This document shows, piece by piece, positions 12,582 to 25,669 of a stretch of 64,000 nucleotides of DNA. This stretch comes from Fennellomyces sp. T-0311 (lineage: Eukaryota; Mucoromycota; Mucoromycetes; Mucorales; Lichtheimiaceae), in assembly GCA_025266875.1 (NCBI GenBank), contig JALLLT010000026.1:186001-250000 (forward strand). The letters are read 5' to 3'. How positions within the stretch are numbered: position 1 is the first letter of the stretch; every line of letters starts with the position of its first letter. The translations under genes and the position numbers were made by a program. The notes under the pieces are model-generated. The model had not been told where the DNA came from, made no database searches, and was given only the letters and a program-made list of their open reading frames with translations.

Positions 12582-15500
12582 ATGAACACGCCACAGGACG
12601 ATATACGTTTCTTTACAAAAACTTTGGAAAAGTATATCATCATCAGTAGTTCAAACGATGAGACGAAGAATTTATGCATAGTACACAAAACCTAGATTCA
12701 CGAAAAATCAACGACGTCGATCCCAAATTGTCGAACAGCAACTGTTGCCTTGGTTACGCAGATCCAGCAACGACCCGCAGCCCAAAGCCAGCAAAAGTGA
12801 AGACACGAGAAGCAGCCGTGTCAATAATGTGAACAATTCCAAGAAGAAAACCCTTAAGGGGATACTGAGTTTACGCAGCGGCTCTAAGAAGCCCGTGTCC
12901 CAGTTGAGGATTGAGGGTGAAAAGTCATTGATGATACCACTTTTGTTACAATGGTATGGTTTCAACAAGAACGGAACTCTTCTTCTTTTTCTCTATAGAA
13001 AAATAAGGAGAAAGCGAAAACAACTGATGAACGTGGTTTACTGATAACATTCAATTTTTTTTATGTAGGTGGAGAGCATTAGTAGAATCTGTACAGTTTC
13101 TTCAGCATAATGAACGAACACCGTATTTTGACTCACTCGTCGAGATTGTTTCTCGGTATGTCAATTGGGAAAATCGCCGCTTAGCGGGTCACACATAATA
13201 AGCTGTTCCTATTAAATTAACTTTATTTCTGCCTATTTCAATTGTAAAAATAGCGACGAGTTTCTTTACTACGGTAAGGGTTAAAAAGATAGACTTCTAA
13301 GCCAATTGATAAGCCTAAACTGACCATGTGGATTCTCTTTTTTCTTATCCAAAACCATCCCCCCTTTCCCCCAATTTTTTTTTGAACAGATCGAGTATCC
13401 GCAGTAGGGAGTGGCAATGATGTCAAAATCGAAATGGCGTATCTTTCCGAATATCATGAATTGCTAAATTTGACATTGAGCTATGCTATCGACACTGCAA
13501 GTGCAACAGCTGCTCATCCAGGAACTATTATTTTTTGCTCTCATATCCTTGGTATAATTCTTTTTGATATTCCCCTTTTTGTCATGCCGAGTACATGCAT
13601 CTGATTGAAAAACTTTACAGCTCTGTGCTTCTTTAAGGTACCGGGTCTCGCATCCGCATTGCTTAGCGCACTGCCTGTGCAACAAGATACCATTTCGCAG
13701 ATACGCCGAGAACTTACCGGGCACGTTGGTGACTATTCCGACGACACGTAGTACGTAATCCCCCTGACCCGTAATAGTACGAAACTATACGGCTTTTATT
13801 GTGAAACAATTGTGGCTGACAATAATCTTTTTATGTTTGTTTAGTCGTACACTACTATGCAGAGCAATGCCCGCTCATCTGATGAGCTGCAGCGACGATC
13901 ATCAACTGCGAGTGCCACTAAAACGCAACGGACATTGGATCTCAAGGTAAAGTGCAGCATATATAATTATATACATAGTACTATAAATAAATAATAAACT
14001 AACAACCGTATACACAGATGGAAAACAAGCGATCGAGCCCTGTTTATCATGTTTTATCAGCGGTACCATATACATTTGAATGCATATATACATGCAGTCC
14101 AGATACCTTCAGCAATAGCAGCAATGTCTATTCAAGCAAGGAACGCCATTCTAGCGTTATCTCCGGGTTATGTACATCTGGCAGCATACATGACTGAAAA
14201 GATTGGTTCCCTATTGCGATCATCTGTAATGGATGAGGTACCATGGTGTAACAACGGGTCAGCATCATCGGTGTCTTTGACGGAAACATCCGCCAAGACC
14301 TTCACTGCGCCTCCTCGGGCAGGTTCACCGGTGGCACCATCATCATCACAGCAACAACCCCAACGTTCATCATCTCCGATAATACAAGTGGCGCGCAATG
14401 ACGAAACTCCTCCCAGACCCTCGTCTCCGGCAATTTTTGATACCAGTAACAACAATTCTGAACAAGCATATACCGGAAAACCGAGAAATATAGAATCTGC
14501 TAGTCGGCGGTATGCATACTGCTTGACATCTTGTGCAGTTGATCCCTATGGCGATAACAAAAGTGCAAAGTCCGATATCATCATCTATCAAGATATGATT
14601 AATGTATGGATCCGCGCTATTACCAGAAGCATCAGTTGGACCGAACCTGAAAGTGTATTTTGTAAGGTTTTTTATCGTTATTATACGTGATGCATTTGTA
14701 CTAATGTATCTTGACCCTTCAAGGTCTCATTGATTTTTACGACAGCGTCATTGGCGAATTGCAAAAGTAAGACTATATCATGCTTATTCTCCTTATTTGC
14801 ACATATGCTTACTGCTTTTTTTTTCTTGAAACGCAGGAAATTTACCGGCAACACACTTCCACTTATTGATATTCCATTCATTCTTCACACAATCCATATC
14901 CTCCTAAGTCAGGCGGACAATACCATCGTCCACCTTCGAACATTCGCATTTGTTTTTGCGCACTTTGGATTTTTGACACAACGCCCAGAGCTGGTGGATC
15001 TGCTGTGCAACCGTATCTTGTTACACCCCTATATTTTTGAACGATTTGTCGTGCATTGGAGCAGCGGTGTGCGGATCTTTTATCTCCAATGTCTATTTTG
15101 GCGAATCCGTCCCCTTTGGTCATTCTATACAGTTCAATGGGGTACCAAGGGATCTAAAAGCGGCTGCAACGGTAAACATTGTTGGAGCGCATGGTATGAT
15201 ACCGACAATGAAGGTAAAGAACATACTTCTTCCTCCTCCCCCCAAATTTATCGTTTCTCATTATGCATCTTGTTTATTTTAGGCATGTCTTTTCCTTCAA
15301 AAAGTGACCTGATGCTTGCACACAAAAAGTATACACTGTATGTAAAGTCTTTGTCTGCAAATATTTAATCAGGTTACTAATACGTTTTCGATAGAGAGGC
15401 ACATCTTACTTTGGAAACTTTATTGTCATCATTCTACCAACAACATGCGCGCCTCAATACAATGCTCGAGGATATGACCAATTTCCGTGATCGACAGGCA

Positions 15501-16271
15501 GCAATTGCTAGGTTACAAGCCAACATCAATACTCCATTACCATTTATTCCTGAATTCGAATCGGAACTATCTCCTGCACAACCACGCAAACGATCGTCAC
15601 GTCCACCACCACCACCGCCACCTCATAATCCATATCTTTTGTCACCAGATCAGCAGTCAGGACGATTCAGCAACAATTTTAAAGTAGCCACGCGTCGATT
15701 ATCTCGAACATTCCTCAAGGCAAGCACCGATGAAGATGAACATGAAACAATGCAACGTCGTCATAGCACCACAGCCGTCTACGAAAAAAACGAACCAGTG
15801 AAACCCATTTATCAGCAGCATTACATTGTTCCAGCCAGTTATTCTTCCCGACGTCGTCATAGCAAAGGTTCACTTGACGAAAGTAACAACAACAGCAGCT
15901 ACTCTAGCGGAAGTACTAGTAGTAGCAGTAGCACATGTGAAGATTCAGCATACGCCAGTGGTCGAACAACGCCCACAGGGCTCCCAATTCATCATGGTAA
16001 ACGGTCCTTGTCACTTTCGGAAATACCTGAAACGGTATCGGCAGCCAATAGTTGGCGATATCCTCCTACTGCGCATACTTATGCAGCAAAAGCAGTGCTG
16101 GAAATGGATATGATTTTTAACAGTGCATCTCAAACAACAACAGCACCATCATCGCGTCGTACTTCAGTTGCATCGTCAAGTATCCTTAAACGTTCAAGTC
16201 TTGTAATGTCACATGCTCTCCCGGAAATTTCAGTCGATTGGCCAAAAGCATGGGCATCCTCTCAGTACTGA
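12582..16271 (+). CDS. DUF1765-type fungal protein, 933 aa
   Basis: Twelve exons: 12582-12631, 12696-12953, 13069-13155, 13254-13273, 13390-13551, 13621-13747, 13845-13946, 14018-14661, 14724-14766, 14837-15213, 15283-15337, 15395-16271. The central region carries a large helical domain with motifs such as YQRYHIHLNAYI, LSPGYVHLAAYMTEK, IDIPFILHTIHILLSQ and FERFVVHWSSGVRIFYLQ, which fit the DUF1765 family of large fungal proteins of unknown function. A Ser/Pro-rich low-complexity insert follows LSPGYVH, and the C-terminal third (poly-Pro, Ser/Arg-rich) looks disordered. Exon 4 is a 20-nt microexon needed to keep frame. The 69-nt intron at 15214-15282 has no stop and is a multiple of three, so retention would be tolerated. 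The first exon is the least certain. Confidence 0.82.
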
Positions 16272-16519
16272 ATGTCAATTTAGCCTTCGCCTTCTTTCCT
16301 GTCACATTAGTTGTATAATTTCTATCATCCTTCTTAGCTATACTGCTAGTCTGTTGTTGAGGTGTCCCTCATCGACAATGTATATTTATTCGAGTTGCCT
16401 TTTTATCTTTCAAAATCATGTATACCCGTTACAGTCTCATATTCCTTTACACAATAATATCCTTGATAGCAATACGTCGAAACCCAAGTACTTGGAGCAG
16501 TATTTTTATTTTTACATTT
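16272..16519. other. Short convergent 3' spacer
   Basis: The DUF1765 gene and the first acyl-CoA ligase gene converge here, leaving 248 bases for both 3' UTRs. The sequence is AT-rich and shows no coding feature. Confidence 0.6.
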
Positions 16520-18416
16520 TTACAACTTGGCAACATGCTCAACAACAACCTTTTGCTTCTGCTTCTCTTGCTGGTCAAAGATCGCCTTCATATCTCGCCG
16601 CAAGATTTTGCCAGCAGGGTTCTTTGGAATTTCCTCGATCACGCGCACACCACCGCGAAGTCGCTTATGGTTTGCCACTCTCTCATTAACCCAGGCTTGA
16701 ATCTTTGGTTCCAGCTCGCGGGCTTGGCTCTTGAGATTATCGGGTAAAGTGACATAAGCCAGAGGGATTTCGGTTCCTTGCGTCTCATCGTAGATGCCAA
16801 TGACACCAGCATCGGCCACGTACGGGCATTGCATGAGAACAGATTCCAATTCGACAGGAGCCACCTGGAAGCCCTTGTACTTGATCAGCTCCTTTATGCG
16901 GTCAACAATGTAGTAGTTGCCTTCCTTGTCCACTTTGACGATATCACCGGTGTGTAGCCATCCATCCTTATCAATGGCACCTGCTGTTGCTTCCGAGTTT
17001 CCTTTGTATCCAAGCATGACATTAGGCCCCTTGACACACAATTCACCGGGTTGATCGACACCCAAAACTAAAAACACGTAAAATCAGTTAACTTTTGTTT
17101 TAAAAAAGTGACGTATTATCCATACTGTTGCCGTCCATGTCGATGATCTTTGCCTTGAGAAGAGGAGCCAGGCGACCAATGGAATCGGGTTTGGCGAAAT
17201 CAGGCAGCTGGTAAGTGATCACGGGTGAGACTTCAGTCATGCCGTATCCTTGCAACAGAGGTGCCTTGAACTTTTCGACGAAACGCGAAACTACACTGGG
17301 GGCAATGGGTGCCGAACCGACAGTAAGTACCTTCAAGGAAGACAAATCATATTTGTCAACCTTGGGATTGTTCACAAGATGGATAATGATTGGTGGCGCG
17401 GTAGGGAAATCGGTCACTCTATAACGTTGAATGGCTTCGCACATTGTATCGACCGAGTACTTTTGCACAAGGACTGCAGTGGATCCTTGAGCAATACCGA
17501 TATTGAACACCCGATGAATGCCAGAAAAGTGATATAACGGGATCATGCCAAGGATAATCTTATGTGACGAAGGGTCTGCAAAGATGCCCGCATATTTGCT
17601 AGACTCCATCACCATGGCAATGCAGTTATAGTGACTAGAAAACGCGGATTTTGTCAGCTTGATTGAAAAAAAGAATAGCACCAACAGCCTTATATCGTTA
17701 CCTAGTCATGACGCCTTTGCTCTTACCAGTCGTGCCGCTGGAGAAACAGAGATATGCCACCGTGTTGACGCTTTCTTCGTGTGTCATTTTGATCGGAGGA
17801 AGAGCTGGTTGATCATAATCGACAAGAACATCCGACCACAGTGGAACTCTCTTCATTGGATCGGGAATGACAGAGAAGACGCTGGATAATGGCAATCCGA
17901 CAGCTGCTGCGGCTTCAAGTGCAGTATCCAAGTTGTTGGGATGGGCAATCAATATTTTAGCTTCACTGACTTCCAGCTGACGCTGCAATTCGCCAGACAC
18001 GTATGCATTGTTTGCTGGACTAATGGTAATACCTATTTTTTTTTAATAAGTATTACATTCGACGAATCATACAAAAAACGTAAAAGTGTTACCCGCAGAC
18101 ATTGTTCCGGCATAGATAGGTCCCATTTGAATCTTCAAAACAAATGATCACAGGTTACTATTGGCATATTGTATCGATGGTCAAGATACGTTACAATGTT
18201 TGGCGCGTAAAAGCAGACAGTATCCCCCTTCTTCAAACCGAAACGCTTCAAACCGGCATGCAGCAAGCCTACCAGCCGACGGAAGTGGTACAAAGTAATC
18301 GATTCGCCGGTTTTCCCGTCGATGAACAATGGATGGTATTCGGGACGGGCCGCCTGATTACTAAGCATCATATCGGCGATGTTGGTATACTCGTAATGCT
18401 TCGTATACATGCTCAT
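16520..18416 (-). CDS. Peroxisomal 4CL-type acyl-CoA ligase, copy 1
   Basis: Five exons (18416-18195, 18132-18093, 18032-17702, 17634-17126, 17067-16520) encode 549 aa. This ANL-superfamily enzyme adenylates a carboxylic acid with ATP and then forms the CoA thioester. Seen: the phosphate-binding loop SSGTTGKSKG (about 185-194), YHFSGI, GSAPIAP, QGYGMTE, the hinge region TGDIVKVDKEGNYYIVDRIKELIKYKG (in two parts), FQVAPVELE and the catalytic Lys context NPAGKILRRDM. It ends in AKL, a type 1 peroxisomal targeting signal, so action on fatty or aromatic acids in peroxisomes is likely; the true substrate cannot be read. Exons 1-4 have exactly the lengths of copy 2 (222, 40, 331, 509), proving a tandem duplication. 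Confidence 0.94.
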
Positions 18417-19438
18417 TGTGTTTTAGATTGAAGAAGGAAGAGAAAAAGGGGCACACGCTGCAGCTCCATCTTCATGCGACGCTTCTATTTATTACTGGAC
18501 TGCTTTGGCTTGGTCACACTTACCCGACTAAGTAAGAAATTTCCCAGGAGGTGGTATTGTTGTCAACTTCTGCCTCCGAATATTCCCAGTATTATCCGTC
18601 ACCTTTGTATCCATACATACACACATGGAATATTTTTTTTCTTGCGAGTGGTTGGAACGCTATGTTACTTTTTCTCCGGTTTATATGGATCACCATGTAA
18701 ACGTACGTGTTTACTTTGGTTTTGTAAGATCGGCATTATTAAGATTATTCCCACCAAATTCAGACAGCATATAGATACAAGTGCTGTTATATAACTGGTT
18801 CCCACCACGCGCTTTCGGAAATGACGTTCGATCAAGAAGTGTTTCCGCGTTTTACGCCCAAGAATGAATCCAAATCACTCCACAGTCTTTAATAATTGAT
18901 TTTCACGCGTATAATAACTGGTGTGCAAAAATATAAAGGCGTTTATCGTGCTTTTTCTGTTAGGTAAAAATAGACATAATTGATGCAGGCAGTGTTGTTG
19001 TTTCGAATATTCTCAAGATTAATACACCTATTCACCTCGGTGTAATTTATTACCGTCCAAGGCGTCGAAATTTTATACTCCGTATCGAGCACGAGCATGA
19101 AAAGCATGGGAAAGAATAAGCAAGTTTTTACATAAAGTGAAAGTAGAAGCTGGGTAGTATGAAAAAGGATCTCTTATATTTATTTACAATTTTGTGCTTA
19201 TATTGGCTACTGTAGACGTCTTAAAAGTGCTTATGCATCGGTCACCAGGCTAAATTAAAATTATGAGTAAGGTGCTTTTCTTCGCGCAATATAAGCACTG
19301 CATTTGTCTAGACAGCAGAATTCTCAAAAAAAAGTGATGGGATTCTTTATACAAAAAATGATATTATTTGTTTTTTAAAAAGAAAATACATGTGTACATA
19401 ACAAGTATCTATTATACAGAAGAATACGGCGCATTGGC
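18417..19438. other. Intergenic between the two ligase genes
   Basis: About 1 kb with no gene. It holds the promoter of copy 1, including the 21-bp element at 18736-18756 listed separately, and the 3' flank of copy 2. The rest is AT-rich. Confidence 0.6.
18736..18756. promoter_or_regulatory. 21-bp upstream element shared by both ligase genes (copy 1)
   Basis: A 21-base string containing AAGATTATTCCCACCA lies 320-340 bp upstream of the start codon of ligase copy 1. The same 21 bases occur at 21636-21656, 337-357 bp upstream of copy 2. The flanking sequences differ, which suggests retention by function rather than by recent duplication. A regulatory role is inferred. Confidence 0.45.
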
Positions 19439-21299
19439 TTAGAGCTTAGATGCTCGTTCACCAAGTTGCTGCTGCTGTCGTTTATAAATTTCCTTCATAT
19501 CCCTTCTTTGGATCTTGCCTGCAGCGCTCTTGGGGATTTCGTCAATCACACGCACACCACCGCGGAGTCTCTTGTGGTTTGCCACGCGTTCATTGACCCA
19601 ATCTCTGATCTTGGCAGGCAAGGTACTTGCTTCGTTCTTTAAATTATCTGGAAGAGTGACGAACGCCAAGGGCACTTCGGTTCCTTGGGATTCATCTTCA
19701 ACACCAATGACACCAGCATCAGCGACATATGGACACTGCAAAAGCACCGACTCCAATTCCACAGGAGCGACCTGAAAACCCTTGTACTTGATCAACTCCT
19801 TGATACGATCCACAATGTACAAATTGCCCTCCTCATCCTTGCGAACAATATCACCCGTGTGAAGCCAATTATCCTTATCAATAGCATTTGCCGTGGCCTC
19901 TGGATCTCCCTTATATCCAAGCATGACATTGGGACCTCTGACGCACAATTCTCCTGGCTCGTTGATGCCCAATTCTGGTGAATTAAGTTAGCATATGTAA
20001 ACATTGATTACCATGCAAAACATTACCTTTGCCATCTGAATCAATAATCTTGCTCTGCATGCAGGGGATCACACGACCAATGGAGTCAGGTCGAGCCCAA
20101 TCAGGTGATTGATAGGTAATGACAGGCGACACTTCGGTCATGCCGTAGCCTTGGCCAACATACACATTGAATCTCTCCTTAACACGAGTAACAACACTGG
20201 GAGCAATGGGAGCAGATCCGGTACCGATACGTTCAAGACTGGACAGGTCATACTTGCTGACTTCGGTACGGTTGATGAGATGGATGAGGATCGGAGGAGC
20301 ACCGGGAATATCGGTAATTTTGAATGTTTCGATTGCTTTGCACATGGTAGGAACGGAATACTTTTCCACAAACACGACAGTAGCTCCCGTAGCAATACCA
20401 ACGTTGAATACAGAGTGGATTCCGGAAAAGTGGTACAATGGAATGATGCCGAGGACAGTTCGTTTCACAGTAGGATCGGCGAAAATGCCAGCATAATTAT
20501 GCGTTTCTAGAACCATCGAAATAACATTGTAATGGCTATATACGAATCAGTATCATGGCTTGTATTTGTTATCAGGGGGTCTTTACACACCTGGTCATAA
20601 CACCTTTGCTCTTTCCAGTGGTTCCGCTCGAGAAACACAAGTATCCGACTGTGTTTACAGATTCCTCGTGTGTCATTTTGATGGGCGGCAACTCGGGTTG
20701 CGAAAAATCAATGAAGACATCACGGTAATAAGGAACGCGTTGCTGAGGGTCCCGAATCACAGAGAATACATGTGACCGCGGCATACCAACAGCAGCAGCA
20801 GCGTCCAGCGCAGTATCAAGATTTTTGGGATGAGCAATAAGGATTTTTGCACCGCTCACATTCAATTGTCTTTGAAGTTCACCCGAGACATAAGACGTGT
20901 TGGCTGGGCTAATAGTGATACCTATATTATTTATACATTAGTTAGTTTTCCTCAAAGGGTACAATCAAATGTATGCAAAAAGTTACCAGCAGCCATTGTG
21001 CCCATATAGATAGGTGCCATATTAATCTACGAGATCAAAGATTAGTCCAAGTTCTCTCCCATGTATAATCAACTTACATTGTTGGGTGAGTAAAAGCAAA
21101 CCGTGTCTCCTTTATTCAAACCAAAGCGTCGCAAACCAGCATGAAACGCACCAACAAGATGTCGAAGATGGTTAAGGGTGATTGTTTCTCCGGTCTCGGC
21201 ATCCACTTGCAATGGGTGCGTTTCCGGACGACCCAGCGGGTTGCTAAACGCCAAATCGGCAATGTTTGTGAACTCGTAATGCTTTTCGTAGGTTCCCAT
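19439..21299 (-). CDS. Peroxisomal 4CL-type acyl-CoA ligase, copy 2
   Basis: Five exons (21299-21078, 21026-20987, 20921-20591, 20535-20027, 19974-19439) encode 545 aa. It is a paralogue of the gene at 16520-18416, with the same intron positions and phases. It carries SSGTTGKSKG, QGYGMTE, WLHTGDI, YKGFQVAPVELE and the Lys context SAAGKIQRRDM. It ends in SKL, the canonical PTS1, so import into peroxisomes is expected. Differences cluster in the region between GSAPIAP and YGMTE and in the C-terminal tail (a Gln-rich helix here against a KQKQK helix in copy 1). I chose the start at 21299 because MGTYEKHYEFTNIAD matches the N-terminus of copy 1. The substrate is unknown. Confidence 0.94.
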
Positions 21300-24002
21300 T
21301 TTAAAAGTGAGGTTTTGTATATATGAATCGACGCCAAAGATATTGTAGCTCACTGCAACCGGAAAAATCGCTTTATATAAATAATGCGTTCATTTTTGTA
21401 CCACTTACCTAAAACAGGCATGGCACCTTCCCAAAGGCATTGACCTGCGTAATCTTTGTCACACGGTCAAAAAAATGTGGGGATGCACCATGCAAAAACG
21501 TTAAATCGAGGAGGAAACTCATGAACGCTAGCAGTATGCGCTAATAGGAATAATGTAAGCAGTTGTTTGCAGCGCGCGCTCAAGTGTTTTTATAAGCATC
21601 GGCGCGCTTTCTGTCCCTTAAGAAAAAAGTATCCCTTATTAAGATTATTCCCACCATAACCATGGCACTCATACACAGAGCCGTAGTAATTCAATGAAAC
21701 TTCCTTCCCATAGCATCAGTCATGATTCCCACAATCATTGGTGTGTGTAGAAAGTCATTTTTTCATTAGTACTTGACATTGCATTTCTATTCTTTTAAAA
21801 GCGAATGGGAAAGGGTTGGTGTTTTCGGGATATTTCTTTTGCAAGATACATACTGACAGGTTGTGGACCAGTTCTCCGCCCGAGCCTAACGTTTCCATGG
21901 CAAACTTTATTGGTTTACATTTATTTTCTAAACACATTTCTCATTCTGATCACTACCTGCTTTTACACAACCACTGTAATGGGACTAGATGCAACGCAAG
22001 TATAATACGAAACAGGGCAGAACATATTATATATTAGCTTTGCTTTGATTCCCTGAAACTACTTATTAATAGATCGATTAAAAAAACGAAAACCGGGGTA
22101 TAAGTAATATTGCTTACGAGAACCTGGACAAATATCAATAAGCGCAAATGCGATATACACACTTTATCTAAGGGTAACGGTCGTGAGAATTGTGAAAAAC
22201 GGCTCATGTGATCGCCATTCGGCGCGTACGGCTGACGGGAAAACCACCGGACGGCATTTGGCAGAATTGACTATATATGTCTACATCATGAAGTAAAAAT
22301 ACTTTTACGACGCGCTCCTTGATATTTAGTATCTATTCCGAGTAAAGAATTATGTACGTGTATTGAAGTCCAGATAGATTCTTTAGTTAGCTTCTACTAG
22401 AATATTTCAGTGCTCATTTCAGAAGCTTCTACAGAAGCTGTAGTTCAGCCAGTATCACACGGGTTACTTATGATTTATTGCCGAAGAAAAGCTGCTGCGT
22501 AACTGTGCGCTGTGAAAACCGGGCGCTACTGCTAAACGTGGCAACGCTTTTTATTTGCAGTAATATTGTATCGTTACGCAATGGTAGTTTGCTGCAAGTG
22601 ATATTAAAATAGGCGAGCAATACATCGATCCTTGCGCACAATAATGTACTTTACGCGAGTTTAGAATTGTAAAATCCACAGATAAAACCATGTACGTATT
22701 ACGTATACAGTAGTAAGGTACATTTGTTTACTATTATTACGATGCAGTTCAGAGAGTTCGTCGGAATACTCTTCATCTGCACCAACACTCTTCCAAGGAA
22801 TCCTGTACTTCGTTGCCTCTTCTGCCGAATCAACTATGCATGGGCTGTATCCAATTTAATGATTTAGCACTACAATCTTCTTGAAGATACAGTCGATTGA
22901 TTGCTCGGTCGAGTGAATTGAATAGCTCATCATCAATATAGTACAACTTTCGCATAGTTTTTTAATAGCTGGTTGCGTTCCTCCATCATTTCGATACGAC
23001 TGTATCCTCATCCTGTTTCAATTTACTACCCATGGATGCTGATACCAGAACACTGACCTTATCACAGTATTGAGAATGGAGTTCAAGTTGATCCTTGCTG
23101 GTGTTTGGCAAGTACTTAATAAACCAAAGATGGACAGGACTGACGAAAGGTGTAGATGTAGCAATTGGCTTATATTAGTCTTCGAACGCAAAGTACAGCG
23201 AGTCCCCTGTATATATATAGACCATGGTTGGACAAGCACACATGGACGGTAACCGAAGTGTATCACATGGGTAGTAATAAAAAGATATAGGATACCGCTA
23301 ACAAAGTTAAGAAAATTGACAAGAGTATGAACTCGCTCCTCATGTGCATTGAAAATAAAGTGCCGTTTGGGGATAAAGGTAATCTCCTTCGATGCAACCA
23401 GATAATCAAAAGCATTATTCATCTCAAAAGTAAATGGAAATGCATCTTTTTAAATTACAATATATACAATTATAGGGGTCCCAGTTTAAGAAAAGCAGCA
23501 CTTTTGATTGTCTAAAGTACAGTTTCAAAAACCCTAAATGGCTTAACTATGCTTTAACATGACGTGCGTTATCTATAGTTTTCTAGAAATATAGAGAGAG
23601 GGAGTTGATACTTCTTATCGCGTAAGGTTTCTGTTACATTACTAATATGTAGCGATATACAGAACATACGACCGAAAGTCGCTCGTCACGGAGCCGTCTT
23701 GAAGGCTACCTCTACCATTAGAAGGATCACTTTAGAAGTTACATTCATAAGTTTCATGATAAAGATGATATTATCGCTTAGATTTCCTTGAAACTGTTGT
23801 GTTTGGAGAGATAAGGAACGCTTTCATAGCTGGAGTTTGCTGTTAAGTAGTGGAGGAGAATATCCATAGGCACGTACAAATAAATAAATCGCTGCAGAGA
23901 TGTCGTATAATCAAGATACTACGTAAAAGGAGTACTATCAGGGCCAGCCTTTATTATTTGATATAATCTTCTCGGTATTTTCATAAAATTCCACCTTGGG
24001 AG
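21300..24002. other. Intergenic, about 2.7 kb
   Basis: The first 450 bases are the 5' flank of ligase copy 2. A minus-strand frame at 23018-23422, and coding-like minus-strand sequence just downstream in other frames (about 22750-22990), look like a decayed gene but match no family I know. No RNA gene or clear repeat is seen. The end abuts the chitosanase stop codon. Confidence 0.45.
21636..21656. promoter_or_regulatory. 21-bp upstream element shared by both ligase genes (copy 2)
   Basis: Identical over 21 bases to 18736-18756 and at nearly the same distance from its start codon (337-357 bp against 320-340 bp). Both lie upstream of minus-strand ligase genes in the same orientation. Co-regulation of the paralogues is inferred. 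Confidence 0.45.
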
Positions 24003-25222
24003 TCACGGCACAACAGGACATCGTTTTTTATCATTTTCGATTGATTCATCTCCCGTAACCACCTGGTTGAAGCGTAGCAACGTTATTGGAGAAGACAAAT
24101 TCCAATGAACATCATAACTGCTAACCAATTCTTGAAGATCCATGCTGCGTATCGCGCTCACTGGCCATACGCTATCACTATAAATGTGTTACAAATATAC
24201 TCTCGCGCGATCTATTCATCAACTTACGGGAAACAACATTGCATGGATCGTCGTGTTGTCAAAAAGCGTGTGAGGTAACTTTGTTCAGATTCATTTGCAA
24301 CTCGTGTTCCAGTCAATTCCAAAATTCGGACCAAGTTAATGCGTGGTTCAACAAATTGATAACCATGCTGAATGATCGTATCTGGTATATACAAATTCAG
24401 TTGAGAGTTTTTTTTTTAATAAAAAAAGGTGAAGTTATTGACAGTTACCGTAAAAAATCAATTGGCCCAATGGGCTTAGTACTCCCATCGCAGTGGCGAA
24501 TCGGACACTTGGAATTAAATAGTTGTCAAATGTCCATTGCCGTTGGAATGTTGCAAACGATAGATCTGGATGACAAGCCTCTTCACGCCAAGCATTACAG
24601 AAGGTTTCTAGTCCACTTGTACTAGCACGCCTGCTAACGTCGCATGAATTTAATCGACTGAGCTCTCCAAGTCTGCTGAGGTACGGTACAAGGCTGTTAC
24701 TTGGCATAAATTCGGCATATTCGCGAAGTAGTTGGTCTGCGTCGTTTGTGCCGGTCTAATGGGTCGCATATTAGAACTGCACATATATACTGTACTGATC
24801 TAGCTTTTCGATTACCGTGAAGCCAACAAAACCGCAAGTGAATCCACGCATATCTCCAATATCTTCGCATCCGCTTATATACATATATATGTTTTTAGCG
24901 TATGAAACTTGTCATTCGTTGCATACACGCACGCGTAACCAACATTCTTGTCACCATATTCGAAAACGTTTGTTACGAGGCTAGCTATTTTGACGACTCT
25001 AGGATCCACCGAATCGACTTGTGGCAATCCGCTGAGATCATAATATGTATCTGTGCCATCTGTCATATCCATACAGAGATGGTTTTCTTGTACCCCTCTG
25101 GTTCCGAACCCAAAGTGAGCACATTTCTCTTGGTCTGGTTTGAAATCGTTCTGACAGCCTTCGAAGGTTTGCTGTGCTAATGCAAAGGAAGCAAGCCACA
25201 CTAGCAGTATAAATGTAGACAT
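24003..25222 (-). CDS. Secreted GH46 endo-chitosanase
   Basis: Five exons (25222-24933, 24873-24816, 24755-24449, 24381-24228, 24177-24003) encode 327 aa. A signal peptide (MSTFILLVWLASFALAQ) is followed by a short Cys-containing stretch and the GH46 core. Motifs: FEYG, then YAGCEDIGDMRGFTCGFVGF, TTGTNDADQL, SPLGQLIFYDTIIQHG and FLTTRRSMQCCFPDSVWP. By alignment to Streptomyces chitosanase, E88 would be the acid and D104 the second catalytic residue. GH46 enzymes cut beta-1,4 bonds in chitosan, a main wall polymer of Mucoromycota, so wall turnover or scavenging is likely. The exon 1 donor is ambiguous: ending at 24927 would add two residues (CV). I prefer 24933 because it keeps the family spacing between Y96 and E100. 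Confidence 0.93.
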
Positions 25223-25669
25223 AGAAAACGTTTGAACAATTTAAAAAGAAAAATAAAGTGGTACATAAAAATAGAACCGTCCGTTGTTTCCGTTGTTTGT
25301 ATATTCTATGCATAATCATTACCACGAAATCGGATTTTGTGCACGACTTTAGTGGGGTATTTGTTTGTTTACCAACGTTACAAACAATCAATCATGGATG
25401 GGAAACGTAAACTTTACCTGTCTAAAGTAAATCAAAATGGCGTTGGTTCAAGGAGATAAAGTAACGGACAACAAGTTCCATACAAGGCTACTTTAATTGA
25501 GTGAAAACCTAATATGATGAGCCATTGTTCGACAGATAGTAGCTATGTAACAGATCTTCATAAAAAAAATATTCCACGGCAATATATTTTTAGATAACGA
25601 GGAGTAAACAGTTTTATCGATCTTTTTAAATTCAATTATAGACTGTGCAATGTTCATCGACGAACTAAA
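25223..25669. other. Spacer between Cys-rich gene and chitosanase
   Basis: About 450 bases holding the chitosanase promoter and the 3' flank of the Cys-rich protein gene. AT-rich, no coding feature. Confidence 0.55.

Noticed and set aside
15037..15282. Alternative frame inside the DUF1765 gene (SNVYFGESVPFGHSIQFNGV) that looks protein-like
   Set aside because: The main frame FERFVVHWSSGVRIFYLQ fits the family and joins in phase to both neighbours; the other frame does not.
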